DNA of 64,000 bases from JANRKF01 sp033763575 (GTDB lineage: Bacteria; Pseudomonadota; Alphaproteobacteria; Rickettsiales; SXRF01), in NCBI GenBank assembly GCA_033763575.1, contig JANRKF010000024.1, forward strand, positions 1 through 64,000. The letters are read 5' to 3'. Position 1 is the stretch's first letter. Each line of letters begins with the position of its first letter. Of the stretch, positions 8,031 to 17,632 are shown one piece after another. The notes beneath the pieces are model-generated. The model saw only the letters and a list, made by a program, of their open reading frames with translations, had not been told where the DNA came from and did not search any database. The translations under genes and the position numbers were made by a program.

Positions 8031-8192
8031 ATGGAAACACGCATTCAAACAGCCCGCAATTTGGCAGACGCTATTAAGCGTCATTCGCCTGCGCCGATGA
8101 CCGATGATGAAGCGGCAGAGGGCGCACGCAACCTCACGGGCTTTTTTGAGCTTCTAATCCAGATTCATAGCGAAAACCAACAGCAGGGGTAA
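8031..8192 (+). CDS. Small 53-aa element protein
   Basis: Frame METRIQTARNLADAIKRHSP and on, with TDDEAAEGARNLTGFFELLIQIH. It starts the operon with the SpoVG-like and replication genes (3-bp gap to the next ATG). Broken relatives occur in repeat copy A (1324) and probably B (7146), so it is a conserved passenger of this element family. The amphipathic C-terminal helix suggests a small protein-binding unit. Function unknown. Confidence 0.6.
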   Translation: METRIQTARNLADAIKRHSPAPMTDDEAAEGARNLTGFFELLIQIHSENQQQG

Positions 8193-8195
8193 AAA

Positions 8196-8504
8196 ATGGT
8201 AGTGACGGAAGTAGAGATAGATTTTGTAAAGCCGCATGGTGGCCTGATTGCCTTTGCCAGCGTGGTGCTGGATGATCAGCTTTATCTGGGCGGCATTGCC
8301 ATACACCGCAAGCTAGACGGTTCAGGTTATCGCCTGACATACCCCACGCGGAAACTGGCCGACACCCAGACGCAACTTTTCCATCCAATTCGTAAGCCCC
8401 TTAGCTCAGCTATTGAGCAGGCCATTTTTGATAAATTGAAAAACGTAGTGAGCAAATTAGATGTTGGACACCATAGCATTAACATTAAACCCCACGGAAT
8501 TTGA
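8196..8504 (+). CDS. SpoVG-like protein
   Basis: 102 aa, with the SpoVG pattern: a first strand EVEIDFV, then GGLIAFASVVLDDQLYLGGIAIHRKLDG, a PTRK box in place of PSRK/PSKR, a HPI turn and a C-terminal helix SSAIEQAIFDKLKNVV. SpoVG-family proteins bind nucleic acids site-specifically; copies on mobile elements lie next to replication or conjugation genes, as here. Good ribosome site (GCAGGGG). Its last 44 bp overlap the replication gene. Confidence 0.7.
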   Translation: MVVTEVEIDFVKPHGGLIAFASVVLDDQLYLGGIAIHRKLDGSGYRLTYPTRKLADTQTQLFHPIRKPLSSAIEQAIFDKLKNVVSKLDVGHHSINIKPHGI

Positions 8505-9633
8505 GGTTGTAATGCCAGATGCTTTCAGCCCCTCAGCCCGTGGATTATTGCAGCCGCCCTATTACCAGCTGGGCGCACGCGGCAATTTCAGTTGTGTGCA
8601 AAACCCGACAAAAGCCGATTTCGATCAAGGAATTTATAAGCCGCGCCTCACACTCACGAAAAGGAAAGCCCATGCAGGATATGCCGTTACCCTCAGAGTT
8701 GAATTTTCTGCCCCTAAGCTGTTTTTTGGCAATAATTTCGATGAACTACGGCAGACAGACTTTGAAAAAGTGCTGGATATATTGCACCGAAAGCTGGCGG
8801 GAATGGGTATTACTGTTAGCAAGGATATTCTGAAAAATGCCAGCGTATCCGCCATTCATTACAGCAAAAATGTTGCACTGACAGATTACAGCACCTGCTC
8901 GATGATCACGGGCGAACTGGCAAAAACTAACCTGAATAAACGCCTCGACCTTTCCAAAACCTCTTTCCGCAATGAAGGCCACGCCATTTGCTATCATGCC
9001 AACAGTTTCGAGGTGACGTTTTACGATAAAATAAAAGACCTCGAACAGGCAGGAATCAGCGGCAAACGGGCAATAGAAGATGATGACACCATCCAGAAAA
9101 ATTTATTCAGCAAAGCAAATTACCCGAAAGAGTTAGAGGTTTTACGCATGGAAGTGAGGCTGGGCAATCGTAGAACCATCAAAGCAAAGCTGGCAAAGGC
9201 AGGTATTATCGAAGGCGATCTGACATTCTGTAAGTTATTTAACAAGGATATTTCGCAGAAAATCCTGGGTTATTTCTGGCAGGAATGCACGCAGGATATG
9301 CCATTGCTGGCATTTAGCCAATTCAAGCCGGAAGACATCGTGCAGGCGATGATTTCGGAAAGCAAAGGCAAGGCAAAACCCGCCAAGCTGTTGCAGAATC
9401 TGGGCGGCCTCATGTTGCTAAACTCTATCGGCGTACGCGCTGCAAAAGTTCTGCTCGAACAGCACGGCACAAGCCGCACATGGCAGCGGATTAAAAAAGA
9501 TCTGGACGGGCTGGACGCAATCACCAACAGCAAATACAGCGCCATGCGGCATGTGGAAGCTGCACTGACACATTTTGAACCATTGAAACTTAACGCATTT
9601 CAGGCTGGCAGTTATGCCAGCAAGACGCTATGA
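8461..9633 (+). CDS. Phage/plasmid-type replication initiator
   Basis: 390 aa. The layout (MLDTIALTL at the start, PSARGLL, CVQNPTKAD, YKPRLTLTKR, 'LRVEFSAPKLFFGNNFDEL', 'SAIHYSKNVALTD', 'INKRLDL'-like NLNKRLDL, 'HANSFEVTFYDKIKDLEQ') matches the replication-associated protein family found on filamentous-phage-like and small integrated elements, whose members nick a single strand to start rolling-circle replication. YHANSFEVTFYDK could hold the catalytic Tyr. It would act at an origin on the element. The DnaA boxes in the nearby long repeats fit. The family assignment is from recall of motifs. Confidence 0.6.
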   Translation: MLDTIALTLNPTEFEVVMPDAFSPSARGLLQPPYYQLGARGNFSCVQNPTKADFDQGIYKPRLTLTKRKAHAGYAVTLRVEFSAPKLFFGNNFDELRQTDFEKVLDILHRKLAGMGITVSKDILKNASVSAIHYSKNVALTDYSTCSMITGELAKTNLNKRLDLSKTSFRNEGHAICYHANSFEVTFYDKIKDLEQAGISGKRAIEDDDTIQKNLFSKANYPKELEVLRMEVRLGNRRTIKAKLAKAGIIEGDLTFCKLFNKDISQKILGYFWQECTQDMPLLAFSQFKPEDIVQAMISESKGKAKPAKLLQNLGGLMLLNSIGVRAAKVLLEQHGTSRTWQRIKKDLDGLDAITNSKYSAMRHVEAALTHFEPLKLNAFQAGSYASKTL

Positions 9634-9664
9634 ATTAACAAAATGATTAGGGATGTAGTGAATT

Positions 9665-12600
9665 ATGTCGCAACTCTATATAGAAAAATACCAACGCCAG
9701 CTTGCCCAGCTAAAACGTGCGGGCAAAACGAAAAATGAAAGCTCGATTCGCAAAGCCTTTCTGCGCTTGGTAGAAAACTATGCAGAAGGGCATGATTTAA
9801 CCGTTGTGGATGAAGTGACACTATCTGCCCGTGCGCGACCAGACGCCACACTGCGCAGCTATCTGGGGCTGGATGTCGGTTACATTGAAAACAAAGACAT
9901 CAAAGATGACATTGAAATAGAGATAAAAAAGAAGATTGAGCGCGGCTATCCCCTTTCAAACATACTGTTTGAAAACAGCGAAGAACTCGTCTTTTACCAG
10001 CATGAAGCCTTCGTTGCCAAAATATCGCTGGATGATGACAAGGCACTAGATGCAGTGCTGCAAGAGTTTGTTTCATTCAAACGCCCAGAAGTGGCAAAGT
10101 TTGAAAAAGCGATTGAAGCATTCAAGGATGACGTGCCGACTGTTATCAAGCACCTGCGCGAAATCATTGACGCTGAATACAAGAAAAACAAAGATTTTCA
10201 AAAGAAAGCTGCGGCTTTCCTTGATAACTGTCACAAGGTAATATCGCGTGACCTGACGTTTGATGATGTGCGCGAAATGATTATCCAGCACATACTCACA
10301 GAAGATATTTTCTCTATCATTTTTAGCGATGCTGATTTTCATAGGGAAAATAATATTGCTCGTGAACTGAGCGACCTAATCCAGACTTTTTTTAAGAAAG
10401 ACTTGAAACGTAATGCGCTGGATAAAATCCACCATTATTATGACACCATCCGCATCACCGCCACTGCCATTGACGATCATGGGCAGAAACAGGATTTCTT
10501 AAAAACGGTGTATGAAGAATTTTACAAGGCATACAGCCCGCAAAAAGCCGATAAGCAGGGCATTGTCTATACCCCGATAGAGGTGGTGCGCTTTATGATT
10601 GCCGCCTGTGACCATTTGCTGCACGAGCATTTTAATAAAACCCTAGCCAGCAAAAATGTAGAAATTCTTGATCCCTGCACAGGCACGGGCGTGTTTATCA
10701 CTGAAATTCTGCGCCACATGGAAGGGCAGAAGAAAAACTTGCCTGATAAATACGAGCATGAAATCCACTGCAACGAAATGGATTTACTTCCCTATTACAT
10801 AGCCAATTTGAACATTGAATATATCTATAAACAGATTACAGGTGAATATAAGGAGTTTCCGAATATCTGCCTTGTGGATACGCTGGATAATCTGGGTTTT
10901 GACAAAAGCGCGGATTTGTTCGCTTTTGCAGGACTCAGTGAAGAAAACCTTGAGCGTGTTAAAAGACAAAACAAGAAAAAGATTTCTGTGATAATCGGTA
11001 ATCCCCCTTATAACGCCAATCAACGCAGCGAAAATGATAACAATAAAAACCGTGAATACCCCGCAATCGATAAGCGCATTAAAGACACTTATATAAAGGA
11101 AAGTACTGCCCAGAAAACCAAGCAGTATGATATGTATAAACGCTTTATCCGCTGGGCAAGCGACCGTATTCAGGGCGATGGTATTGTAGCATTTATTACT
11201 AACAATGCCTTTTTGGAAGCTAAACAGGATGATGGTTTTAGAAAAATAGCCGCGCAAGAATTTAGCGATATTTATATCGTGGATTTAGGTGGGAATGTTC
11301 GCAGAAACCCAAAGCTTTCTGGCACAAAGAATAATGTATTTGGCATACAAACAGGCGTGTGTATCAGCTTTCTGATTAAGCGCAAACAGAAGTCAAAATG
11401 CCGTGTTTATTATCGCCGCTTTGATGAAATGGATACGGCAAAGGAAAAGAAGCAACAGCTTGCTTTCTTAACACAAAATCTTAATGAGATAGGCTATGAA
11501 CAAATTCTGCCCACTGCAAAAAATCAGTGGCTGAATCTTTCGGATAATGACTTTGATGATTTGCTGCCGCTGATTAGCAAGGAAGTAAAGGCACAAGCCC
11601 TCGGCTCAAAAGTAGCGGGTGAGGCAAACACGCTGTTCAAAATCTCATCGCTGGGTGTAGTCACAAATAGAGATGATTGGGCATATGCTCTGGATGCAAA
11701 ACAGCTTGGGCAGAAGATGTCATGGCTGATAGCGCACTATAACAAGCAACTTGAAACAGGCGAAACTTCACAATCCATCAAATGGACGCGAAGAGTAAAG
11801 AAATTGATGGTAAAAAGAGAAAAGAAAGAGTTTCTACAAGCTTCTATCCTACCTGCGGTCTATAGGCCATTCGCCAAGAAATATCTCTACTATTCAAAAG
11901 ATTTCAATGAAGAAGTGTATAAAAACCCAATGATTTACCCATCGCAGGATAAACCTAACCGCACCATATTTTTTAATGGATTCAACAATAAAATTTGGCA
12001 GGCGTTTTCGGCAAACACAATTTGTGATCTAAATTGTCTTTATGGTGGTGCTGTCAATATTCCTTTTTTCTACTACTCCGAATATGGCACGCGCCTCGAC
12101 AATATAAGCGACTGGGGATTAAAGCAGTTTCAGACGCATTATGGCGACACCAAAATCACCAAAGAAGCCATTTTTCATTATGTCTATGCGGCGTTGAATA
12201 ACCCATCCTATAAGGAAAAATACGCCGATAATCTTAAAACCGAATATCCGCGAATTCCTTTTTATGATGACTTTCATCAATGGGCAGCGTGGGGCAAACA
12301 GCTCATGGCGCTGCACATTGATTATGAAAAAGTGAAGCCATACAAAAAACTGAAAATCACCAGCCCAGTAAAAAAGAATGATCCATTGCTCAAGCTGAAT
12401 AAAGAAGAAGGTATGGTTACGCTGGACGCTGGACACGTCATTAGCGGCATTCCACCTAAGGCCTTTGATTATAAGCTGGGCAGCCGCAGCCCGATTGAGT
12501 GGGTGCTGGAAGGTTATAAACCCAAAAAGTACAACCCCGATAAAGAAGAACATCACAAAATTCTGGCGGCAGAGTTTAATCATTATGATTGGCAGACCAT

Positions 12601-12700
12601 CCGCGCCAAACTGCTCGACCTTATCCCGCGCCTTGTGACCGTAAGCCTTGAAACGCTTGAAATTACTGATGCTATGAAAAAAGCGACTGCTGAAAAATAA
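9665..12700 (+). CDS. Single-chain restriction-modification enzyme (type IIG / ISP-like without motor)
   Basis: 1011 aa combining nuclease, adenine methyltransferase and target recognition. The N-terminal PD-(D/E)xK nuclease is Pro59-Asp60 ... Glu75-x-Lys77 (IENKD). A helical linker follows to about 290. The N6-adenine methyltransferase has motif I DPCTGTGVF (about 337-345) and motif IV NPPY (about 446). The last 400 residues are the expected target-recognition part. No DEAD/helicase motifs are seen, unlike true type ISP enzymes of about 1500 aa. It is alone, with no separate S or M subunit. It would protect the element and its host from foreign DNA. Confidence 0.85.
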   Translation: MSQLYIEKYQRQLAQLKRAGKTKNESSIRKAFLRLVENYAEGHDLTVVDEVTLSARARPDATLRSYLGLDVGYIENKDIKDDIEIEIKKKIERGYPLSNILFENSEELVFYQHEAFVAKISLDDDKALDAVLQEFVSFKRPEVAKFEKAIEAFKDDVPTVIKHLREIIDAEYKKNKDFQKKAAAFLDNCHKVISRDLTFDDVREMIIQHILTEDIFSIIFSDADFHRENNIARELSDLIQTFFKKDLKRNALDKIHHYYDTIRITATAIDDHGQKQDFLKTVYEEFYKAYSPQKADKQGIVYTPIEVVRFMIAACDHLLHEHFNKTLASKNVEILDPCTGTGVFITEILRHMEGQKKNLPDKYEHEIHCNEMDLLPYYIANLNIEYIYKQITGEYKEFPNICLVDTLDNLGFDKSADLFAFAGLSEENLERVKRQNKKKISVIIGNPPYNANQRSENDNNKNREYPAIDKRIKDTYIKESTAQKTKQYDMYKRFIRWASDRIQGDGIVAFITNNAFLEAKQDDGFRKIAAQEFSDIYIVDLGGNVRRNPKLSGTKNNVFGIQTGVCISFLIKRKQKSKCRVYYRRFDEMDTAKEKKQQLAFLTQNLNEIGYEQILPTAKNQWLNLSDNDFDDLLPLISKEVKAQALGSKVAGEANTLFKISSLGVVTNRDDWAYALDAKQLGQKMSWLIAHYNKQLETGETSQSIKWTRRVKKLMVKREKKEFLQASILPAVYRPFAKKYLYYSKDFNEEVYKNPMIYPSQDKPNRTIFFNGFNNKIWQAFSANTICDLNCLYGGAVNIPFFYYSEYGTRLDNISDWGLKQFQTHYGDTKITKEAIFHYVYAALNNPSYKEKYADNLKTEYPRIPFYDDFHQWAAWGKQLMALHIDYEKVKPYKKLKITSPVKKNDPLLKLNKEEGMVTLDAGHVISGIPPKAFDYKLGSRSPIEWVLEGYKPKKYNPDKEEHHKILAAEFNHYDWQTIRAKLLDLIPRLVTVSLETLEITDAMKKATAEK

Positions 12701-12703
12701 TAC

Positions 12704-12732
12704 TTGTTACGTACAGCGTACAATGCTATAGT
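12704..12732 (+). promoter_or_regulatory. Promoter and operator of higBA
   Basis: TTGTTA and TATAGT separated by exactly 17 bp. The spacer holds an inverted repeat (TTGTTACG ... CGTACAA around TACAG), a plausible operator for the HigA antitoxin. AAGGA lies 8 nt before the higB ATG. The promoter restarts transcription after the restriction gene. Confidence 0.65.
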
Positions 12733-12744
12733 AAGGAAGTTAAG

Positions 12745-13026
12745 ATGATTATCTCATTCGCCTGCAAGGAAACGGAAAAAATCTGGCTGGGCAAACAATC
12801 GCGCAAGTTTCCTGCGGATATTCAGGATCGGGCGTTGGTTAAGCTGGGCTGGATAGATGCAGCTAATAACGCGCAGGATTTACGAGTGCCGCCAAGCAAC
12901 AATTTGGAAACACTCAAAGGCGATAGAAAAGGGCAAATGAGTATTCGCATTAACAAGCAATGGCGCATTTGTTTTGAGTTTCACAATGGCGATGCTTACG
13001 AGGTGGAAATAACTGATTATCATTAA
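12745..13026 (+). CDS. higB: HigB-type toxin (RelE superfamily)
   Basis: 93 aa, the normal length for HigB. Motifs: KxSRKFPADIQDRALVKL, 'LRVPPSNNLETLKGDRKGQMSIRINKQWRICFEF', and the C-terminal VEITDYH. Ribosome-dependent mRNA interferases of this family use the R-x-N-x-Q-W-R-I-C-F strand. It precedes its antitoxin, the usual HigBA order, and stabilises the island by killing cells that lose it. Confidence 0.92.
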   Translation: MIISFACKETEKIWLGKQSRKFPADIQDRALVKLGWIDAANNAQDLRVPPSNNLETLKGDRKGQMSIRINKQWRICFEFHNGDAYEVEITDYH

Positions 13027-13058
13027 AATGAAGGTTGTAGAAAGAGTTGGTTAGAATC

Positions 13059-13376
13059 ATGGCAGATAAACTTTTACATAACCCACACGCTGGGGACATT
13101 CTTAAAATTGAATTTCTGGATGAACTGAAACTAAGCCAGAACGCGCTGGCAAAGGCGCTTGGCGTGCCTCCTAATCGTATTAATGCCATCGTAAACGGCA
13201 CACGCCGCGTCACGGCAGATACCGACCTTCGCCTGTGCAAATATTTTGGCTTATCGGATGGTTTCTGGCTGCGCCTGCAAAACACCTACGAAACCCGCGA
13301 AGCAAGGCGCACTATTGAAAAGCAAGTGGCACGCATCAAGCCATTTGCACAAACCGAACACCGCGCAGGGGTGTAA
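13059..13376 (+). CDS. higA: HigA-type antitoxin (XRE HTH)
   Basis: 105 aa from ATG 13059; a TTG at 13047 is in frame but weaker. HTH: 'LSQNALAKALGVPPNRINAIVNGTRRVTADTDLRLCKYFG', then 'SDGFWLRLQNTYETREARR', typical of HigA. It binds HigB and probably the dyad before higB. The stop is 3 bp before the recombinase ATG, so the recombinase may be under the same control. Confidence 0.92.
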   Translation: MADKLLHNPHAGDILKIEFLDELKLSQNALAKALGVPPNRINAIVNGTRRVTADTDLRLCKYFGLSDGFWLRLQNTYETREARRTIEKQVARIKPFAQTEHRAGV

Positions 13377-13379
13377 GCC

Positions 13380-14846
13380 ATGAAAGCCATTATCCTTGCG
13401 CGTGTATCCACTAAAGAACAGGAAGATGGCCATTCCATTTCCGCCCAGAAGCAACGCTTGCAGGATTACTGCGAACGCAAGGGGCTGGACGTTATCAGGG
13501 TGTTTGAGATTATCGAATCATCCACCAAGGGCAAGCGCACGGATTTTGTTGCTATGCTGGATTTTGCCAAAGCACAGAAGGAAACGATTGCGATTGTGGC
13601 CGATGCTGTAGATCGTTTTCAGCGCAGTTTCAAAGAATCTGTGATGATAGATGAACTCAGGCAAAAAGGGCAGATTGAGCTGCATTTTTACCGCGAAAAT
13701 ATGATTATCGGTCAAAATTCCAGCTCGTCCGATATTATGCGCTGGGATTTTTCCGTGATGGGTGCAAAATCCTATGTGCTGAACCTTTCGGAAAATGTCA
13801 GGCGCAGCATGGAATATATGGTGCGTAATGGCGAGTGGACGAGTGCCGCGCCGCTTGGTTATCTCAATATCCGCGATCAGCAAGGCAAAGCCCACATTAT
13901 CCTTGATCCTGAACGGGCATTTCTAGTCCGCAGGCTATTCGAAGAATATGCTAAGGGGTGCTATTCCATATCAGGCGATTTGGTGCGTAAAGCGAAGGAA
14001 TGGGATTTGGTGAACAAAACCAAAAGGAAAACCCCGCTATCCCATGCCCAGATTCATTTGATCCTGCAAAACCCGTTTTACTATGGCGAAATGCTGGTTA
14101 AGGGAAAACTCTATAATCACAAATATGATACGCTGATTACGAAAGAGCTGTTTGATAAATGTCAGCAGGTGCGGCTGGGTAATACCAGACCGCAACAGGT
14201 TCGCTATTCAGAAAAGCCTTTTATCTTTCGTGGATTGCTCAAATGCGCTGTATCGGGCAGGCGCGTGACCTGCGACCTCAAAAAGGGTAAGCATGTCTAT
14301 CTCATTTGCCGCGATCCTGAAAACCCCGAAAAGAAGCTGTTTATAGCAGAGAATGAGGTGTTGGATCAGGTAAGGGCTGTTTTCCAGTCCTTCCACCTTC
14401 CACAGGATTTGCTGGAAGCCCTGACAGCGCATCTAAAATCCAGCCATGAATCGGAAAAGGATTTTCACAAGGAAGCCATTGTTGGCCTGCAAAAGGAATA
14501 CCTGCAAATTAATGACAGGCTGAATACCCTGCTCGACCTGCGCCTCGACAAGAGTATTACTAAGGACGAATACGACATAAAAGCGCAGTCAATGAAACAG
14601 CGGCAGCATGAAATCGCTGTGATGATGGGCAACCATGAAAAGGGTGATGATAAATTCAAAACAACTGTAGAAGCCTTGTTTTCCCTTGCATCGAAAGCCT
14701 ATGAAAATTTTGAGAGTTCGAAAATCGAGCAAAAACGCCAATTGATGGCATTTGTCTTTTCGAACCTTGCTTTGAAGGGCGCAAAGCTAGAGTATTCCTT
14801 GCGAACACCCTTCCAACTGATGGTTGGAAACCACTCTTATAAAGTA

Positions 14847-14861
<15 letters not shown>
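13380..14861 (+). CDS. Large serine recombinase / site-specific integrase
   Basis: 493 aa. The N-terminal resolvase domain has Arg8 and nucleophile Ser10 (ILARVSTKEQ); next come the 'recombinase' domain (about 155-260, APLGYLN...) and a zinc ribbon (about 280-320: KCAVSGRRVTC...YLIC), then a coiled-coil region. This is the architecture of phage and ICE integrases that work without supercoiling. Its stop codon (14859-14861) lies inside the 3' end of the tRNA-Pro gene on the other strand, so gene and attachment site overlap. It probably moved the element, but the tRNA anticodon-loop site is more typical of tyrosine integrases. Confidence 0.92.
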
Positions 14862-15117
<256 letters not shown>

Positions 15118-15193
15118 GCCCGTGGGCAGGGCGGTAGTAAGTAGTGGTTGGGAAATAATTGTCAATGGGATTCTCCGGCCACGCTCAATCGGG

Positions 15194-16126
15194 TCATGCC
15201 CCCAGCGCTGCGGGAACATTCACCGCTTCCGCATTATATTTCTCGGCAAAGCTGGCTGGGGCAATATCCGCCGCCTGTGCACGCCTCAGCCCCTCATGCG
15301 CATATTGTTTCTGCGGCGCGGCATCTTCCGGTGGCGCTGCGCTGGCTACGAGTGCCGCCGCATCCTCGGCCTCCTCCCGCTGCCGCGATTTATGCTGGAA
15401 ATGCGCGATGCGGCGGCTGGTGAGATACAGCCCCGCCGTACATACCGACGTATAGAAAAACTCGAACAAACTCACCTTCGAGAGCTCCTTTACGTCAAGC
15501 GGCAGGCCAAACGGCTTGAACCATTTTGCCGTGCCCGGCTGCTTCGTAAGCCAGTCGCCCATTTTTTTGCCGGGTTCAATGAACCAGCGATCATTGAGGC
15601 CGGTTTTGTCCAGCATCACCGCGGTCGGCACCACGATACCGGCGGTGATGAACCGCCCGCCAATCACACTCAGCCAGGAATGTTTCGGCTCGGCTTTATA
15701 CACCCCCTGATCTTCCGGCAGCGTTCCCATTCGTTCATCGAGCCAGCGCCCGATTTCCTCGCGGCGATCTTCGAGCATTTTGACAAACGGCGCCATAGCC
15801 GAGCCGTCGGCAAACGAGAAGAACACCATCTTCGACATGTCCGCCTGACCGCGGCTCATACCGAGCCCCTGGAACTTGCCGACCATCCATTCGCCGCGAT
15901 CCTGGAACCATTTGCCTAATTTGCCGTAAATGAGCTTGCCGGCAGCGTCGCGGTCGCCCCCGCGTGAAGTCAGGTAGGTCGCACCCACCGAGATGCCGAA
16001 CACCGCAAGATTGGTGAAAATCGGATATAGCAGCACGTCGAACAAACGCAGGCCGAGCGTGCGGTCCTTTTTTTCCTCTTCGTTCACGGGCAATTGCTCG
16101 CCCTTCGCTGGTGCAGACGTCTCCAT
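15194..16126 (-). CDS. Predicted inner-membrane protein, unknown
   Basis: 310 aa from ATG 16126 (METSAPAKGE); the frame extends upstream but with poor composition. Three hydrophobic spans are seen: about 24-51 (LFDVLLYPIFTNLAVFGISVG), 150-172 (WLSVIGGRFITAGIVVPTAV) and 225-247 (LFEFFYTSVCTAGLYLTS). The middle is charged; the tail is Ala/Glu/Gln-rich and flexible. No family recognised. First core gene right of the island, convergent with the recombinase and divergent from rpmF. Confidence 0.75.
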   Translation of the reverse strand: METSAPAKGEQLPVNEEEKKDRTLGLRLFDVLLYPIFTNLAVFGISVGATYLTSRGGDRDAAGKLIYGKLGKWFQDRGEWMVGKFQGLGMSRGQADMSKMVFFSFADGSAMAPFVKMLEDRREEIGRWLDERMGTLPEDQGVYKAEPKHSWLSVIGGRFITAGIVVPTAVMLDKTGLNDRWFIEPGKKMGDWLTKQPGTAKWFKPFGLPLDVKELSKVSLFEFFYTSVCTAGLYLTSRRIAHFQHKSRQREEAEDAAALVASAAPPEDAAPQKQYAHEGLRRAQAADIAPASFAEKYNAEAVNVPAALGA

Positions 16127-16369
16127 CCTGTCAATATACTGGAAATGCGGCAAAAAATCTCGTGACGTTTGTGTGACAAAATCACGGCATTTGATGTGAT
16201 TAGCCCATAAGGAATATGGACAACCATTTGTAATACATTGATCTATTTCCAAATCTCGGCGGCGTGATAAATTCGACCGGCCACTTGAAAAAGCGCTTCA
16301 CATACGCCTAATTTTTCGGTATAAGGCCCCTTCCCCTGAAATACGGGCAAGAAATAAAGGAAAATTGTC

Positions 16370-16552
16370 ATGGCTGTACCGAAAAGAAAAACCTCCCCAT
16401 CGCGCCGCAATATGCGTCGTTCGCATGACGCGCTCAGCAAAGTCATCGTGGTCGAAGATAAAACCACCGGTGAACTGAAGCGCCCGCACCATGTGTCAGC
16501 CGACGGTTACTATAATGGCCGCAAGGTGACTGCATCCAAGGTGAATCGCTAG
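16370..16552 (+). CDS. rpmF: 50S ribosomal protein L32
   Basis: 60 aa, MAVPKRKTSPSRRNMRRSHD at the start, with the alphaproteobacterial L32 tail (ELKRPHHVSADGYYNGRKV). No zinc-binding cysteines, as usual in this class. It starts the rpmF-plsX-fabH operon; AAGGA lies 9 nt before the ATG. Confidence 0.97.
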   Translation: MAVPKRKTSPSRRNMRRSHDALSKVIVVEDKTTGELKRPHHVSADGYYNGRKVTASKVNR

Positions 16553-16567
16553 TTGTAAGCCATCATC

Positions 16568-17632
16568 ATGGCGCTGGGCAAACTGCAACAACCGATTGCA
16601 CTGGATGCAATGGGCGGCGACCATGCACCCATGAGCGTGCTTCGTGGCGCTGAAAAGGCGCTGATCCGCCACCCCGGCCTCAAATTTTTATTGTTCGGCA
16701 ACCGCGACCATATCACACCAATCCTGCGCACCTTGCCCAGGCTGCAGGGCGCCAGCGAAGTTATCCATACCGAGCAGGTCATCGCGGGTGACGACAAGCC
16801 TTCGCAAGCCGTGCGCCGTGGGCGGCAATCGAGCATGTGGCTGGCGATCGAGGCCGTGGAAAAAGGCCGCGCCTGCGCGGTCGTATCGGCAGGCAATACC
16901 GGCGCGCTGATGGCCATGTCCAAACTCATCCTGCGCACGCTTCCCGGCGTGTCGCGCCCGGCGATTGCGGCGCTTTTCCCTACGCTCCGTGGCGAATGCG
17001 TGATGCTCGATCTCGGCGCCAATGTCGAATCCACCGCGCAGGATTTATATCAATTCGCCATCATGGGCGACGGCTTCGCCCGCGCCGTGCTCGGCCAGAG
17101 TCGCCCGCGCATCGCCCTGCTCAATATCGGCGCGGAAGAACTCAAAGGCCGCGACGAGATCAAGGGAGCGGCAGCACTGCTCAGATCATCCCCGCTCAAT
17201 TTAAATTTCTGCGGCTTCATCGAAGGCAACGACATTACACAGGGAAATGCCGACGTCATCGTGTCTGACGGATTCACCGGCAACATCGCGCTGAAAACCG
17301 CCGAGGGTGTAGCCCGACTTATCCGCACCTACCTCAAGGACGCGTTCAACAGCTCTCCGGTGGCCAAGATCGCCGGTTTTCTTGCTCTCGGCGCCATGAA
17401 ATCGGTGAAAGACAAGCTCGACGACCGCAAGCGCAACGGCGCCATGTTCCTTGGCTTAAACGGCATCTGCGTCAAAAGCCACGGCGGTGCCGATGCCTAT
17501 AGTTTCTGCAACGCAATTTCGGTGGCGGTCGAGTTGGTCGCGCATAATATCAACACCCGCATCATCCAGGAAATCACCCTGGCCACGCAATCACCCGTAT
17601 CACTCGATGCGATCGAAGGCGAGGCCAACTGA
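16568..17632 (+). CDS. plsX: Phosphate acyltransferase PlsX
   Basis: 354 aa. It makes acyl-phosphate from acyl-ACP for phospholipid synthesis, a peripheral membrane role. Signatures: LDAMGGDHAP near the start, SAGNTGALMA (about 105-115), DLGANVE, 'NIGAEELKGRDEIK' and 'SDGFTGNIALKTAEG'. It follows rpmF by 15 bp; its TGA overlaps the fabH ATG by one base, so the two are coupled. Confidence 0.97.
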   Translation: MALGKLQQPIALDAMGGDHAPMSVLRGAEKALIRHPGLKFLLFGNRDHITPILRTLPRLQGASEVIHTEQVIAGDDKPSQAVRRGRQSSMWLAIEAVEKGRACAVVSAGNTGALMAMSKLILRTLPGVSRPAIAALFPTLRGECVMLDLGANVESTAQDLYQFAIMGDGFARAVLGQSRPRIALLNIGAEELKGRDEIKGAAALLRSSPLNLNFCGFIEGNDITQGNADVIVSDGFTGNIALKTAEGVARLIRTYLKDAFNSSPVAKIAGFLALGAMKSVKDKLDDRKRNGAMFLGLNGICVKSHGGADAYSFCNAISVAVELVAHNINTRIIQEITLATQSPVSLDAIEGEAN

